Assembly: GCA_948144175.1 (NCBI GenBank)
Contig: CANXME010002317.1
Location: 1,550,001-1,614,000 of the forward strand
Source: Closterium sp. NIES-65
Lineage: Eukaryota > Streptophyta > Zygnematophyceae > Desmidiales > Closteriaceae
DNA length: 64,000 nucleotides
Reading direction: 5' to 3'
In this document: positions 1 through 10,782 of the stretch, piece after piece
How positions within the stretch are numbered: position 1 is the stretch's first letter
Layout: each line of letters starts with the position of its first letter
Position numbers and translations under genes: made by a program
The notes under the pieces: generated by a model
Databases searched by the model: none
Seen by the model: the letters and a program-made list of their open reading frames with translations, nothing else
Told to the model about the DNA's origin: nothing

Positions 1-1456
1 CTAGAGCAGCAGCCTCACCAGCACCTAGAGCAGCAGGCTCAATGCCCAAGTCAGGCGGAACACACAGGTAACAGTCACCCTCAACACTATCAGACACAGC
101 ATACATGGCAGCAAGAATAGCATCATAATCAAGATCAAAGATAGCAACCCCCGCCCTAGACAGCTCTCCCCAGCGAGGGATCTCAGTGGCGTGAGGGAAC
201 TGGTGACGCCACGCGTCCGTCAGGCGGCCGAAGCAGCGCTGGGTGGAGTGCGGGCCCCCGCACTGCTCACCAGCGCGGTCGCCTGTACGGAGGACGTAGT
301 TGCAGGGACCAGTACCCCCACCGCGCTGACGCGCAGCGTACCACTCACAAAGCTGCTGAGGGGACAGGGTCTCACGACTGCGCTGCTGGTGCTGGCGCGT
401 ACCACCACCGGAGCCACTCCTCTGCGCAGAGCCGCGACCAGCTCCACCGCTGCCGCCGCCGCCTCTGCCACCTCCGCCGCCTCCGCCACCTCCGCCGCCT
501 CCGCCACCTCCGCCGCCTCCGCTCCCTCCGCCACTGCTGCCGCCTCCTCCGCCTCCACTACTACCACCGACACCTTCACTGCCGCCACCACTCTAACCAC
601 CACCCCCATCCCCTCCACTGCCTCCACCACCACCTCCACCGCCCCTGCCAACCCCTCCAGCGCCCTTGCCCCCCTTGCCCTTGCCGGTGCGGCGTCTCCC
701 GCTAGGGGCAGACGCAGCGCTGACCGACTCGAAACCAACGAGGTCGGCCGCAACAACAGAAGCAACAGAGGGCAAGAGGGGGGAAGGAGAACACCCCTCA
801 AAGACGGGGGTGCGAGGGTCACCACGAGAGGCTCCTACAGCAACTATGCTCTTCTCTGCTGCTAGGAGGCGCTCCTCGAGGAGGTCAACGGTGAGTGTGG
901 TGGGGCAAACTGAGAGGAAGTGGTCCCTGACTAAGCGAAGGGAGTCAGGGAGCCGGGTGACTATGTAGTAGAGGGTGATGTACATGGGGGGGGGGTTCTT
1001 GGCACAGAACTCAGCAGGAAGCGCAGCGCGGTAGCGAGTGTCACTAGTGCGGAGGTGCGTAATGAGGTCAGCGACTGTGGGAAAGGCAGCAAGGTCAGGG
1101 AAGAGGTACGGTAGCATGAGGCGGCTCAGCGCAGCAGTGGGAGGGGAAGAGTAGCGTGCAACTACAGCGTCGTACAAGGTCTGAGCACTCTTGTACTGGC
1201 TAAAGTTCGCACGCTCAGTGGTCGGTAAGTGGCGACGCACAGCAAGACGGACAGCAGCATTGCGTGTGGCCCACTGTGAGCGAATAGTGCTGTCAACAGT
1301 AGTAGGCGGGGCAGGAGAGGCACCAGAGGTGAGATTGAACAGGGAGAGTCCGTCTGCCCTATCGCACTGTAGGAACAGCTGGAGGTCATCGACCCAGACC
1401 TCAAAGTCAGCAGCACGACCCTCAGAATCTAAGGTAAGGACACTGGGGGTAGCCAT
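1..1456 (-). pseudogene. gag: gag (5' part of gag-pol) of copia A1, interrupted by a stop
   Basis: The ATG at 1456 begins a capsid-type Gag with the same MATPSVL start as the intact copy A4. The frame is stopped by TAG at 593-595 inside the glycine-rich linker, but continues in the same frame to the window edge. Past the stop come the QQLREWY-like segment and the conserved C-x13-C-x3-H-x4-C cluster around 245-320, which is complete in this copy. One nonsense mutation is the only lesion seen. Protease, integrase and RT are outside the window. In a full element this protein forms the particle core that packages the RNA. Confidence 0.85.
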
Positions 1457-1514
1457 GACTGTAGTGGCCTAGCAGGGAGTTATCTCACCAGTCCGAGTAA
1501 GTAGGGCCGGGGCG

Positions 1515-2330
1515 CGCCGGTAGGAACAGTAGCGGCTCGACGGCAGGGCGGCTCGGCGGCCCGGCTGCTGGGCGGCCCGGCAGCTCGGCGGCTTGGCTGC
1601 CGGGCTGCTTGGCGGCTCGGCTGTTGGGCGGCTCGGCTGTCGGGCGGCTCGGCGGCTCGGTTGCTGGGCGGCTCGGCGGCTCGGCGGCTCGGCGGCTCGG
1701 CTACTGTTCGGCTCGGCGGCTCGGCTGTTGGGCGGCTCAGCTGCTGGGCGGCTTGGTAGAGGGGGCGATGGGGGCGCTAGGGACGACGACGGGGCCGCGT
1801 AGGGAGGGGAGCGGCGACGGGGCTGCTAGGGGCGGCTACGGCGTCGCGTAGGGGCGACGACGGGGCCGCGTAGGGGCGGCAACGAGGCCGCGTAGTGGCG
1901 GCGGTGGGGCCGCGTAGGGAGGGGAGCAGCGACGGGGCCGCTAGGGGTGGCGGCGGGGCCGCGTAGGGGCGGCGACGGGGCCGCGTCGTGGCGGCGACGG
2001 GGCCGCGTAGGAAGGGGAGCGGCGACGGGGCCGCTAGGGGCGGCGACGGGGCCGCTAGGGGCGGCGACGGGGCCGCGTAGGGGTGGCAACGGGGCCGCTA
2101 GGGGCGGCGACGGGGCCGCGTAGGGGCGGCGACGGGGCCGCGTAGGGGCGGCGACGGAGCCGCGTAGGGAGAGAGGCGGCGACGGGGCCGCTAGGGGCGG
2201 CGACGGGGCCGCGTAGGGGCGGCGACGAGGCCGCTAGGGGCCGCGAGGGGCCTGGAAGGGCGGCGAACAAGGCGCGCCTCGGGCAGGAGTGACTGACGCT
2301 CCGGTCAGAAAAAAAAAATTCAGTGGTGGG
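1515..2330 (-). repeat. GC-rich tandem-repeat leader of A1
   Basis: Noncoding leader between PBS and gag ATG. Two repeat types occupy it: GGCGGCTCGGCTGCTGG-like units near gag (about 1515-1760) and GGGGCGGCGACGGGGCCGC-like units of about 20 bp (about 1760-2250). Units vary in sequence and length. Open frames here on both strands result from a stop-poor GC-rich repeat. The hairpin at 2342-2357 and a run of A (seen as U on the transcript) lie at its PBS end. Confidence 0.8.
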
Positions 2331-2341
2331 CCCAAGGAAGC

Positions 2342-2357
2342 GTTCCCACTAGGGAAC
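2342..2357 (-). promoter_or_regulatory. Leader hairpin next to the PBS (A1)
   Basis: A 6-bp perfect stem GTTCCC/GGGAAC with a 4-nt loop, just downstream of the PBS in element orientation. The same position carries a hairpin in A2, A3, A4, A5, C and E, with different stem sequences that still pair. It may act in RNA packaging, dimerisation or primer placement; that is inference. Confidence 0.6.
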
Positions 2358-2370
2358 TTGCTCTATACCA

Positions 2371-2495
2371 TGTGAAGAAATGAGGAATGAATGAACTAGC
2401 ACAAGGTTGGGTACAAGTAGGAAACCCTAGGAAACTGTACCCCATAGTGTCTACCCCAATATAGCCTAGATAAGCTATATGATATAAGTTTGGCA
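2371..2495 (-). repeat. 5' LTR of A1 (125 bp)
   Basis: On the minus strand it begins TGCCAAAC and ends TTCTTCACA (TG...CA). It is followed at once by PBS TGGTATAGAGC. The central block (GGCTATATTGGGGTAGAC, then ATGGGGTACA and TAGGGTTT) is shared with the other A-family LTRs. Confidence 0.9.
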
Positions 2496-2500
2496 TCCCT

Positions 2501-2941
2501 CTGATGCACTGGCCGCTTGCACTGGTGCAATGCCAGCAGCGACTGACGAGTGGTGAGCAGCACCAGCAGCACCTGTCTCCAGCTGCAGTTGTATTCAGTA
2601 GGACTTTGTCAGCTGCTTCTTGTGATGCCCTCTGTTTCTGTTATCTTGGACTATTTTCTTGACTCATGTTGTCTTGTTTCTTCTCCCCCTGAAACCTGCA
2701 GGCATTTGAAGTATTCAGGAACGGGTGGTGCAGTTGGCGAGTGGTTGTGACCGACAAGCAGCTGCGACTGTCTAGCAGAATATTTATGGCTGCTCTTGTC
2801 ACTGATTGGAGTATTCTCATGATGCATATGTGCTGACTCTTGTGATGACGAAAATGAAAGATGGTCTTGAAATCTAATCCTGATTTGTTGCACCCCAAGA
2901 TGCTCCACACCCCACTCCCCCTCTCACTCGTGTGTTTGTAG
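2501..2941. other. Unassigned stretch between A1 and the end of the B RNase H
   Basis: No convincing coding region. A B-type LTR start (TGCTAGAAAG on the plus strand) is not visible. It may be the B 3' untranslated region; the complement of 2901-2925 is purine-rich and could be a decayed polypurine tract. I see nothing else. Confidence 0.4.
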
Positions 2942-3565
2942 TCATGCACATGCGTGAGCATGCACACAGCACCAAACACATGAGTGAGATGTGCGGAGGT
3001 ACGTTACGCCTTGTTGTCCAGCGTCTCTTAAGAAGCCCGAACATGTGAGTGTAGCTCCAGCGCCTTCAAGCTGCTGACGGGTTGCAGGCGGTGTTCCAGG
3101 CGGAATTGGTTGAAGACCACACAAGAGGCTGCAGGTGAGATGTTGCTTGGCTGTGATAGGCTTGGTGAGGTAATCAGCCGCTTGCTGAGCTGTCGGGCAG
3201 AACTCCGGCCACACAACACCATCGCGGACTGCCTTCCGCGTCCAATGGTAACGGACTTCCATGTGTTTGATGCGTTGACTCATCTGCTCCCCTGTTGCAA
3301 GCGCAATTGCGCTTTGGTTGTCCACAAAGATGACAGTGGGTTGTTGCTTTGAGAAACCGAGGTCTTCACACAAACGCCGAAGGTAGGTAGCTTCCCTTGT
3401 CCCTTCGAACAGTGCAATGTATTCCGCTTCAGTTGTTGCAATGACCGCTTGTCGCTTAGTCCTCCAACTGACAGCAGCTCCTCCCAGGGTAAACACGTAG
3501 CCTCCAACCGAGTGACACCCCACTTTGTTCGCATAGTCTGAGTCCGTGTATCCCCGGAGCACCAA
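2942..3565 (-). pseudogene. pol: RNase H domain of copia B
   Basis: C-terminal part of the B polyprotein. It shows the copia RNase H landmarks: YTDSDYA, WRTKRQ, then TEAEYIAL with the acidic residues, FVDNQSAIAL, and a TKP near the usual end. It is in the same frame as the RT to its right, separated from it only by TGA at 3572-3574. The domain's natural end is probably near position 3000; the last residues of the open frame look like untranslated sequence. RNase H removes the RNA strand during cDNA synthesis. Confidence 0.85.
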
Positions 3566-3571
3566 GTCCCC

Positions 3572-4606
3572 TCATCCATAAACCAACCCCACATTCGCGG
3601 TGTTCTGTAAGTACTTGAAGACACGCTGAATCCCAAGCACGGTTGCAGCCGTTGGCTTGCTAGCTTGTCGAGCCAACACGTGCATTGCATATGTTATATC
3701 CGGCCTTCCTGCTGTGGAGATGTAGAGCAATGTTCCCACTTGTTTCAGCACCAATTGACTGTCAATCTCGTCTAGTGGTTCTCCTTGTGGTCCAGGTTCC
3801 TTGATGATTGGCGTCCGGACTCTGGAACGGTCGTCTTCCATCCCGAAGTTTGCCAAAGCCTGTGAGATGTACTTGGCGAGTCCGAGTGAAGTTGAGTCGT
3901 TATCAACACCGACGTTGAGCTCCAAAAGCTTTGTCATGGTCTTAGTGACAGTCAATGTAAAGCTTTGCTTCAAGTGTTGAATCACAGCTTCAATCCCTTC
4001 GTCGTCATGAGACTGGATGAGGATGTCGTCCACGTAAGTCAGCAGCCATACCGTGTCTTTGTCTTCTCTCTTCCATAGAAATAGCGATGGGTCAGATTCA
4101 GACTGCACCATGTCCAGCTCCAACAGGACACCCCGTAAGTGCTGATGCCACAAGCGTGGTGCTTGTTTCAGTCCGTATACACTGCATTTGAGTTTCCAGA
4201 CCTTGTCTCCATCCCGCCTTGGTTTTGGTGGTCTCACGTATACGTCCCGGTCGATTGGAGCGTACAAGAATGCATTGGAGATGTCCAGTTGCACCACCTT
4301 CCGCTTCATAGCAGATGCACCAGCAACGAACATGCGAGAGGTAGGTCCTTGGCTGACTGGTGCATACGTCTCATCGTATGTTCCCCATGTCTGTCCGCAC
4401 CCCTTGACCACCCAACACGCTTTGAACCGGTTTGGCTGTCCATGCTCATCTCGTTTCACCCTTAGAATGACTCCTTCCGACAGCACTGGTGTTCCCTTTG
4501 GTACGTCCGTTCTGTCCACTACCTCGTATGCTTCCACTTCATCGAGCTTGGCCAACTCTGCATCGACAGCACCTTGCCAAAGCGGTGCGTATGGGTCCTT
4601 GGTCAT
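3572..4606 (-). pseudogene. pol: Reverse transcriptase domain of copia B
   Basis: Complete copia-type RT. In order it shows FKACWVVKGCGQ, the APVSQGPTSR region, LDISNAFLYAPI, VYGLKQAPRLWHQ and the catalytic TYVDDIL box, then the GRPDITYAM segment near the end. The upstream frame is the same but closed by TAG at 4610-4612; the downstream stop is TGA at 3572. Catalytic aspartates are present, so inactivation comes from stops rather than loss of the active site. Confidence 0.88.
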
Positions 4607-4612
4607 TTCCTA

Positions 4613-6592
4613 TAGTGTTTTGGGCTCTTTGTATGTCAGGTCCACCATGGGGACGCCGATTGCTGCACATCCCAGCACGTGCTGCTGCAAGTTGGGAAGC
4701 CTTGTGACTGTTTGTCATGCCTGCTGCTTCCCAAACAGTACGTCTAGTCCTGTCATAATATCCATCCTTTGTCCGTCTCCTCCAAGTACTGTTACAGTTG
4801 GGTTGAAGTGAACCCGTCATGGTGGCGCGTCATGAGCAGCCAGCCAGATCCCATCGGGTGGGTAGGCAAAGTTGTAGAGATGACTTGCTTCATTTTCTGT
4901 TTCGTTATCGTCAGCCCCTTCACAAACACAGATGCCTGCTGCTGGTAAGCCACTTGTTGGAGTCTCTTCTATTGTATCGGCTTCACCGACTGCTGGTGAG
5001 TCTTCTTGAGCTGCATCATTTGCCTTCGCTTCCTGTTGTTCTGATGTAGCAACGTCAGAAGATGACGGAGGGGAAGTGTGGGATGCGGGAAAAGAGTCAA
5101 ATGCTGACCCAATGCCGTCTCCCCTTGAAGTCCACTCTGATATATGAGGTGAGACCTCATCCATGTACCGTTGGCGTTCGAGCAGAGACTCGGCGTCCGG
5201 GAGCATGAGGTCATCAAAGAAACGAGCTGAGCGTGTGTTCGTGTCGACATCACTTGCCAAGTTCCGCACGATCCATGCCTTTCATGAATTAGAGAGGCCA
5301 AGAAACATGCCTGCCCGTCCTCGTTGCTCAAACTTCCCGAAGCTGCCTTGGGGAGGGAGATAGTAGCAGAGGCATCCAAAGGTCCTTGCCATGGAGACAT
5401 CTGCAGCCTTCCCCGTCATCATGAAGTACGGTGAGTGTGCGGATAGGTTGCTACTGCAGCTGATGCGGTTGTGTAACCATGCTGCATACTCCAGCGCATA
5501 AGCCCAGAACTTAGATGTAAGGCTAGCTCTGGTAGTCATTGCACGCACGCAGTCCATGAGCGTGCGGTTAACCCGCTTGGCGACTCCATTCTGCTGCGGT
5601 GTGTGTGGTAAAGACGTTTAGTGATTGATGCCTTGAGAACTCAGGTGATCCGTGAACTCCCCTCCGTTGTCCGTGCGCAAGGCAGCCAGTGGCTTCGTGG
5701 GCAGCTTGGTCTTCATCTCGCGGTGCCAGGTTGAAAAGACAGCTGCCATGTCGGAACGGCAAGTCAACGGCGCCACCCACAGGTAGTTGGTGTAGTCGTC
5801 CTTGAGCGTCAGCACATAGCAAAGTGAGGGGTGAGCGTCACCCAAGCCCATGATGTTGCTATGCACGAGCTCCAAAGGTCGAGTAGTGCGCTTGTCTCCA
5901 CCTATGGGAAATGGGGCTTTGCTCATTTTCCCTCGAAGGCATGAGTCACATGGGGGTTTGAGGGGATTGATCTTGTCTGATATGGAGAGTCCTTCAACAT
6001 CCCCATTCCGAAATGTTGCATCCATTGATGTGTATGATGGGTGGCCCAAGCGATTGTGGGCCATGCGATATGTGATGGAAGCATGAGCAGAAAGTGGATT
6101 CACCCCATTGTGACCATGATTATGCGATGCGCCATCGTCATGGTAATGACCAGATCCATGGGCAGATGCGAGTGCAGGCTCATATTGCACCATGAGCACA
6201 CCATGCATGATCATTCCAATCCCAATGACCACATGCTCATCTTCAGCTACCATAGTGACCACGATGCGTCCGTCGACACGAGTGCGAATCCGAGCTCCCT
6301 TCTTGTGCATTTGGCAATAGGAGAGCAGGTTGGACTTCAAGCCGGGGACATAGAGCACGTCGGTGAAGCGTACTGTTGTTCCATCGGGTCCCGTTGCTCG
6401 GATTATTCGTGCCTTCGAGCTCAATAGATGGCTCCCATCAGCATGCTCCACGTAAACAGGTTCGGTCAACTCCTTTAGTCCCTCAAACCATTCCCTCTCT
6501 GCAGTCATGTGTTGACTGCATCCGCTGTCTAGCAACCACATCGATCCTCCGGCGGATGGTAAGGTTGCTTGTGACGATCGAACCGTTGCCAC
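4613..6592 (-). pseudogene. pol: Protease and integrase region of copia B
   Basis: Reading leftwards: an aspartic protease (LLDSGCSQHM), the GAG-pre-integrase segment (HNRLGHPSYTSM with a CDSCLRGK zinc part), the DDE integrase core (LRTDNGGEF, then PQQNGVAKR just beyond a TAA) and the integrase C-terminal part with GLSNS. In-frame stops occur at 5618-5620 (TAA), 5282-5284 (TGA), 4817-4819 (TGA), 4715-4717 (TGA) and 4610-4612 (TAG). All pieces share one frame, so I see no frameshift across this region. Integrase would insert the cDNA. Confidence 0.85.
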
Positions 6593-6784
6593 GCAGGGAA
6601 CGATTCGCTTGTTGTCTCCCTCGGCTGTCCCTTGCTGTTTTGATGCTTGGCTATCACGTTTCGGACTTTCACTCCTTCGAGGCGAGGAAGAACAGCTACT
6701 CCAGGTGCGCTGGTTTGTCCTCCCTCTGTTTTGTGGTTCCCAACCTGGTGGTGACCAACCCGGAGGCGCCTTAGGACACTTGTA

Positions 6785-8487
6785 CTATGGGTGGCCAGAC
6801 TCCTTGTAGTACCAACACACGAGGTTTGACCGCCCCCCCTTTCCTTCGTTGCCTTTGAAATTTTCTCCACCTGTCGCATGGTGTCTTCCTATTGACCTTG
6901 CCGTATTCTGGTTGCCATCGGTTCTCTCCTTTGCTGGTGAAGTATCTCCACGTGCTTGACCAGTCATGCGAGGAGGACGTTTGTCACGGTTGGTCTTGTT
7001 AATGAGGTCTTGGTAGCGCTGTTCCTGAATCATCATTCGTTGTAGAGTGTAGCTGTCCGAGATGTCGTGTAGCATTGCCGAATGCCTTAGCTCCTCCCAA
7101 TGCGGCGGCAGCCGAGTAATCAGATTTAAGGTGAATGAATCTTCGTCCACCATTTTTCCTGCCATTGCCAGCTTGTCTCGAATCGCAGTTGCTCGGTTGA
7201 TGTATTCCTCCACCCTTTCTTGGCTCCCCATTTTCAGGTTGTCCAATTGCCTCTGGAGAGACGCCTTAGCAACCGAATCCTTTGCCTGGTAAGTCTCCAT
7301 CAGGTACGCCCATGCTTCGAATGCCGGACTGTATGACTCTTGGAACACATTCAGTTGCAGCTGAATCGTTGCACTCACGCTATGTAGAAGCACCTAAAAA
7401 GCCAGCGTAGCACGTTGTGAGTAGTATGCTTTCAGAACTTCTAGCCGTTCCATTGCATCTCGTATTTCTCCATTCGCCATTGTAACCGGGTATTGTAGTG
7501 TGACGAAAAACTCCCATAGATTTGTCACGCGCGCGTTCATGCGAAACCGAAGAGCCCACTCTCGAAAGTTAGTCCCGTCGAACGGGGTTGTTGTGAACGC
7601 TTTGTCCACCGCTGCTCCCACCATCTTGCGTGACAGTCTGTCTTTGTCTTCTTCGGTGTACTCGCGAGGAGACGGGTCGAAGAGCGTAGGCACGGTAGAT
7701 GGTCGAGGTAGTTGCACAGTGCGTTGTGTGCCTTCACGTTCCACCACCTCCACTTGGTCACGTCGCATAACTTTACTTGATTGCATCCCATGCCCCATGC
7801 GCCTAATGCTTCCTGCAGGTACAGCTTCCGATTGAGGTCGTGGTGCGCGAGGGAGTACAACGTTGCCATAAAGGTGAGATCTGCCCATGATGGGAGCTCC
7901 AATGGGATGGGAGTTAGTGGCAAGTCGTCGTAGAGCACCAATAGTGTAGGATTTAAATCCCACACCTTCCATGCCCACATGACTGCCTCTACCACTCCCT
8001 TAGTGGCAAGTTGTCGTAGTGGGGGAGCACCAATCCGCCCTCTCGTGTTTCTTCCCATGCCGATCCCATCACCATGTTCCCTCACATCTCTTCCACTCCC
8101 GTACTCATCATCCCTCCCCGTTGCTTCCCTTTGCATGGTTGATTGAGGTTCGGGGTGGGAGCTCCCCTCTCCTTGGAAGGATGCATCCCTCCCTTGGGAT
8201 GACTCTCCTCCTTGGGGTACGCTTCCGTCACCTTCACCTTCAATTCCAGCATCTATATTTGACGTGTGGGTTTGGTTAGTACGCGGAGTGCTTGCATGTG
8301 ACTGTCCACGAATGGATGGGTTGCTGGGATCTCAAAATTAGGCTGGCATGTTGAATCTTGCTCTTAAAGACGCTTGGAGTGTTGGTGGTGCCCTTGCAAT
8401 CATGCTTTCCAGGTGCTCATGTTGAGCCAAGATTGCTTCTTCGAAAGCCTCGTATCCGGCATCAACTTCCTCGTCGAACCGCGCCAT
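6785..8487 (-). pseudogene. gag: gag of copia B
   Basis: Two long pieces in the pol frame (6785-7393 and 7397-7972, split by TAG at 7394-7396) carry the UBN2-type gag signature: FDGTNFREWALRF, YSPAFEAWAYLMETYQAKD and LDNLKMGSQERVEEYI. A zinc knuckle CWYYKESGHP-stop-YKC sits at 6780-6820; its second cysteine is tyrosine and a TAG (6785-6787) falls inside it. A likely original start is the ATG at 8487, which opens 48 codons before a TAA; 8000-8340 is scrambled and holds a partial direct repeat (about 7910-7945 and 7998-8035). Confidence 0.75.
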
Positions 8488-8530
8488 GCCTTCACACCAG
8501 ATGTTGCCACTTGCTGTGCAGATTTGCTAA

Positions 8531-8535
8531 TCTAC
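8531..8535. other. TSD TCTAC, left copy (element C in B)
   Basis: TCTAC precedes the C left LTR and recurs right after its right LTR at 16653-16657. This 5-bp match fixes C as one insertion unit in the B leader. Confidence 0.95.
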
Positions 8536-8773
8536 TGTTAAAACAGTTCTAGAACCTAGGAGGCATGGAAACCTTAGGTGCTAGGAAGGGGGTTAACGAG
8601 AGTGTCGAGAGGAGAAAGTCGGCCAACAAAAGAGGTTGTTCACTAAAGAGCGAGCAGTACAAATAGGCAAGAATGATGAAAGGTGCACCACCAAACAGAA
8701 AGTTATATGACTACAGTATTCTACACTACAGGCAGTTATAGAACAATATATAGAATTATATATTATTCTGGCA
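8536..8773 (-). repeat. 3' LTR of C
   Basis: 238-bp LTR, on the minus strand TGCCAGAATAATATA to CTGTTTTAACA. It is near-identical to 16415-16652. A related but diverged LTR occurs alone at 34624-34842. Confidence 0.93.
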
Positions 8774-9152
8774 CGCCCCCATAAGTGCCTGCAGGGTAGA
8801 ATGTGTAGTCAACGCCCCCATAATGGGGTACACCAGACAGGCCGCAGCAGAAATCACAGCAACAGGCAAGTGCAGAGGCAACCGGTGCAGTGATGGCAGA
8901 TCGAGCTGTACCAACCCCTCGGCCAATGCAGAAACAGTAGCAGGTGTAGGGGCGGCAGGTCGCATGAGGAGCAGGCTCTATGGCTGCAACGTGCAGCAGG
9001 ACAGCAGCGGCTCGACGGCAGCACCTGCAGGCCCCAGCAGCAGGTAGCAAAAGCAAAGGCAGCAAAGGCAGGTGGCAGCAGGGGCGGCAGCTGGAGGTGC
9101 CACGGCAGCAGCGGGCGACAGCAGCAGATGACCGGCTGACTTCCGTCGCCCC
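8774..9152 (-). other. Internal 3' part of C
   Basis: GC-rich DNA between the A2 insertion and the C 3' LTR. Two copies of TTATGGGGGCG lie near its LTR end (about 8774-8784 and 8810-8825), so the polypurine tract appears duplicated. Short open frames exist but none shows a recognisable domain. The last five bases (GCCCC, 9148-9152) are the A2 TSD. Confidence 0.6.
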
Positions 9153-9278
9153 TGATAAGAAACGAGGAATGAATGCATTGAGCAGAATGAGGAGTACAAG
9201 TAGTAAACCCTAAAGTAATGTACCCCATATGAACTGCCCCACTACAGCCTACACAGACTATAGCATATATGCCTGACA
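9153..9278 (-). repeat. 3' LTR of A2
   Basis: 126 bp, TG...CA on both strands. It carries AAACCCTAA at 9205-9213, a plant telo-box sequence, which recurs in the other LTR at 15676-15684. Confidence 0.93.
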
Positions 9279-9477
9279 CACCACCACAGGCAAAGTGGGG
9301 GAGAACAAGGGGTCACAAGACCAGTCAAGCAAAGCAAGGCAAGCTCAGGGTGGATCACAACGTCACCACACAGTCCGAGCACAAGAGCAAGGCCACAAGG
9401 CCAGTTCACATGCAAGATCATATATATAAAGGTAAACAAGCAAGTGCAGGTATAGAAAGAGTACAGTACAAACAAGG

Positions 9478-10782
9478 TCAAGAAGTGAGCAAGTGAGGCC
9501 AAGTAGGCACAAGACCTAGCATAGCACAGAAGCGCTGATGATCACAAGGCGGAAGGGCCTTGGTAAAGATATCAGCAGTGTTGGCCTCAGAGGCCACGTA
9601 GGTGAGGCGGAGCTGACCACGCTGCTGCAGCTCACGAGCCAAGAAGTAGCGAAGAGCAATGTGCTTCATTCTGTGCTCCAGTCTGTGCTCCCAACACAAG
9701 GCCAGCATGGCCTTGTTGTCTACGTACAGAACTGGAGCAGAATGAGGCGCCTCTCCTAGGTCAGTCAGCAGGTAGGTGAGCCAGCGTAGCTCCTGTGCAG
9801 CCATGGCCCCCGCGTAGATCTCAGCCTCACATCTAGAGCTGAGAACAGAAGACGAGCGGGTAGACCGCCACGAAACAGAGCCGAAGCCAAGGCTGAAGGT
9901 ATAGCCCTGTGACGACCGCTGTGTCGGCTGGTCGTCAGCCCAAGAAGCGTCTGCGTGACCTGTGAGGACCACTCGACGTCGCCCTCCAAGCACTAGCCCC
10001 ATGCCCGACGTACTGCACACGTAGCGCAACACCCTCTACGCTGCAGCCATGTGCTCTGGTCGGTGTCTCCCAGGAGCAACATAGCGTGCCAAGATGCTAA
10101 GAGGGTATGCAAGGTCAGGTCGTGTGCAGGTCATCAGGTACATGAGGCAGCCAACAAGTTTTGGGTACGGGCCACTCGGCTCTACGGACTCATCCGAAGG
10201 CAAAGCTGAGAGCGAGTGGCGAGTAGACAGAGGGGTGGCCTGAGGCGAGGAGTACGGGAAGCCGAAGCGCTGAAGGACCTGCTGCACCATGTGTGACTGA
10301 GTCAGGGTAATGGTGCGCTGTACTTTGTCCCGGGTGATCTGCAAGCCAAGGTAGCTGCGCAGTTCACCCAGGTCTGTGCACGTGTGTCTCTTCTGCAGCT
10401 CGGACTTCACGTGGGCGAGTCCAGCAGTGTCAGCTGTGGCAAAGACCAAGTCGTCGACGTACACGAGGATGTAGAACGGCGGCGAAGAGGTGTCAGTGCG
10501 CAGAAACAGCGACGGGTCGGCAGTAGAGGGAGCAAACCCAAGAGTCGCAAGTGTAGCCCTTAGTGTGTCGTGCCACTCACGAGGTGCCTGGCGGAGACCG
10601 TAGATTGGGCGCCGGAGGCACCACTGGGTGCCAGGAGGAAAAGACCCAGTGAAGGCAGGTGGGCGGCGCAGCCAGATCTCCTCGTGCAGGCTGCCCTGCA
10701 ACAAAGCTGTGCTGAATTCAAGAGAGTGAAGCTCGTAGTCGCGCTGAGCGGCTTTGTGCAGCAGCACCCAAAGAGTGGTCAT
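9478..10782 (-). pseudogene. pol: RT and RNase H of A2
   Basis: The right piece (10036-10782) covers RT from MTTLWVLLHK through IYGLRQAPREWHD and the catalytic LVYVDDLVFAT box to RPDLAYPLS. The left piece (9478-10032) is RNase H, with GHADASWADDQ, SRCEAEIYAGAMAAQELRWL, LYVDNKAMLAL and TKALPPCDHQRF. A single in-frame stop at 10033-10035 separates them. The order and spacing match intact A4. Confidence 0.9.

Larger units (their letters stand above)
1..2495 (-). mobile_element. Copia LTR retrotransposon A1, left part cut off by the window edge
   Basis: Minus-strand Ty1/copia element. Visible from its 5' end (right) to its 3' side: a 125-bp 5' LTR (2371-2495), a PBS (2360-2370, reading TGGTATAGAGC on the minus strand), a GC-rich repeat leader and the gag gene. 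Pol and the 3' LTR lie beyond the left edge. The 5 bases right of the LTR (TCCCT, 2496-2500) should be one TSD copy, but its partner is outside the window. The same family recurs here as A2, A3, A4 and A5. Confidence 0.9.

Noticed and set aside
220-825. Ala/Val/Glu-rich frame overlapping A1 gag
   Set aside because: Other-frame shadow of the glycine-rich gag linker; similar shadows occur in A2, A4 and A5.
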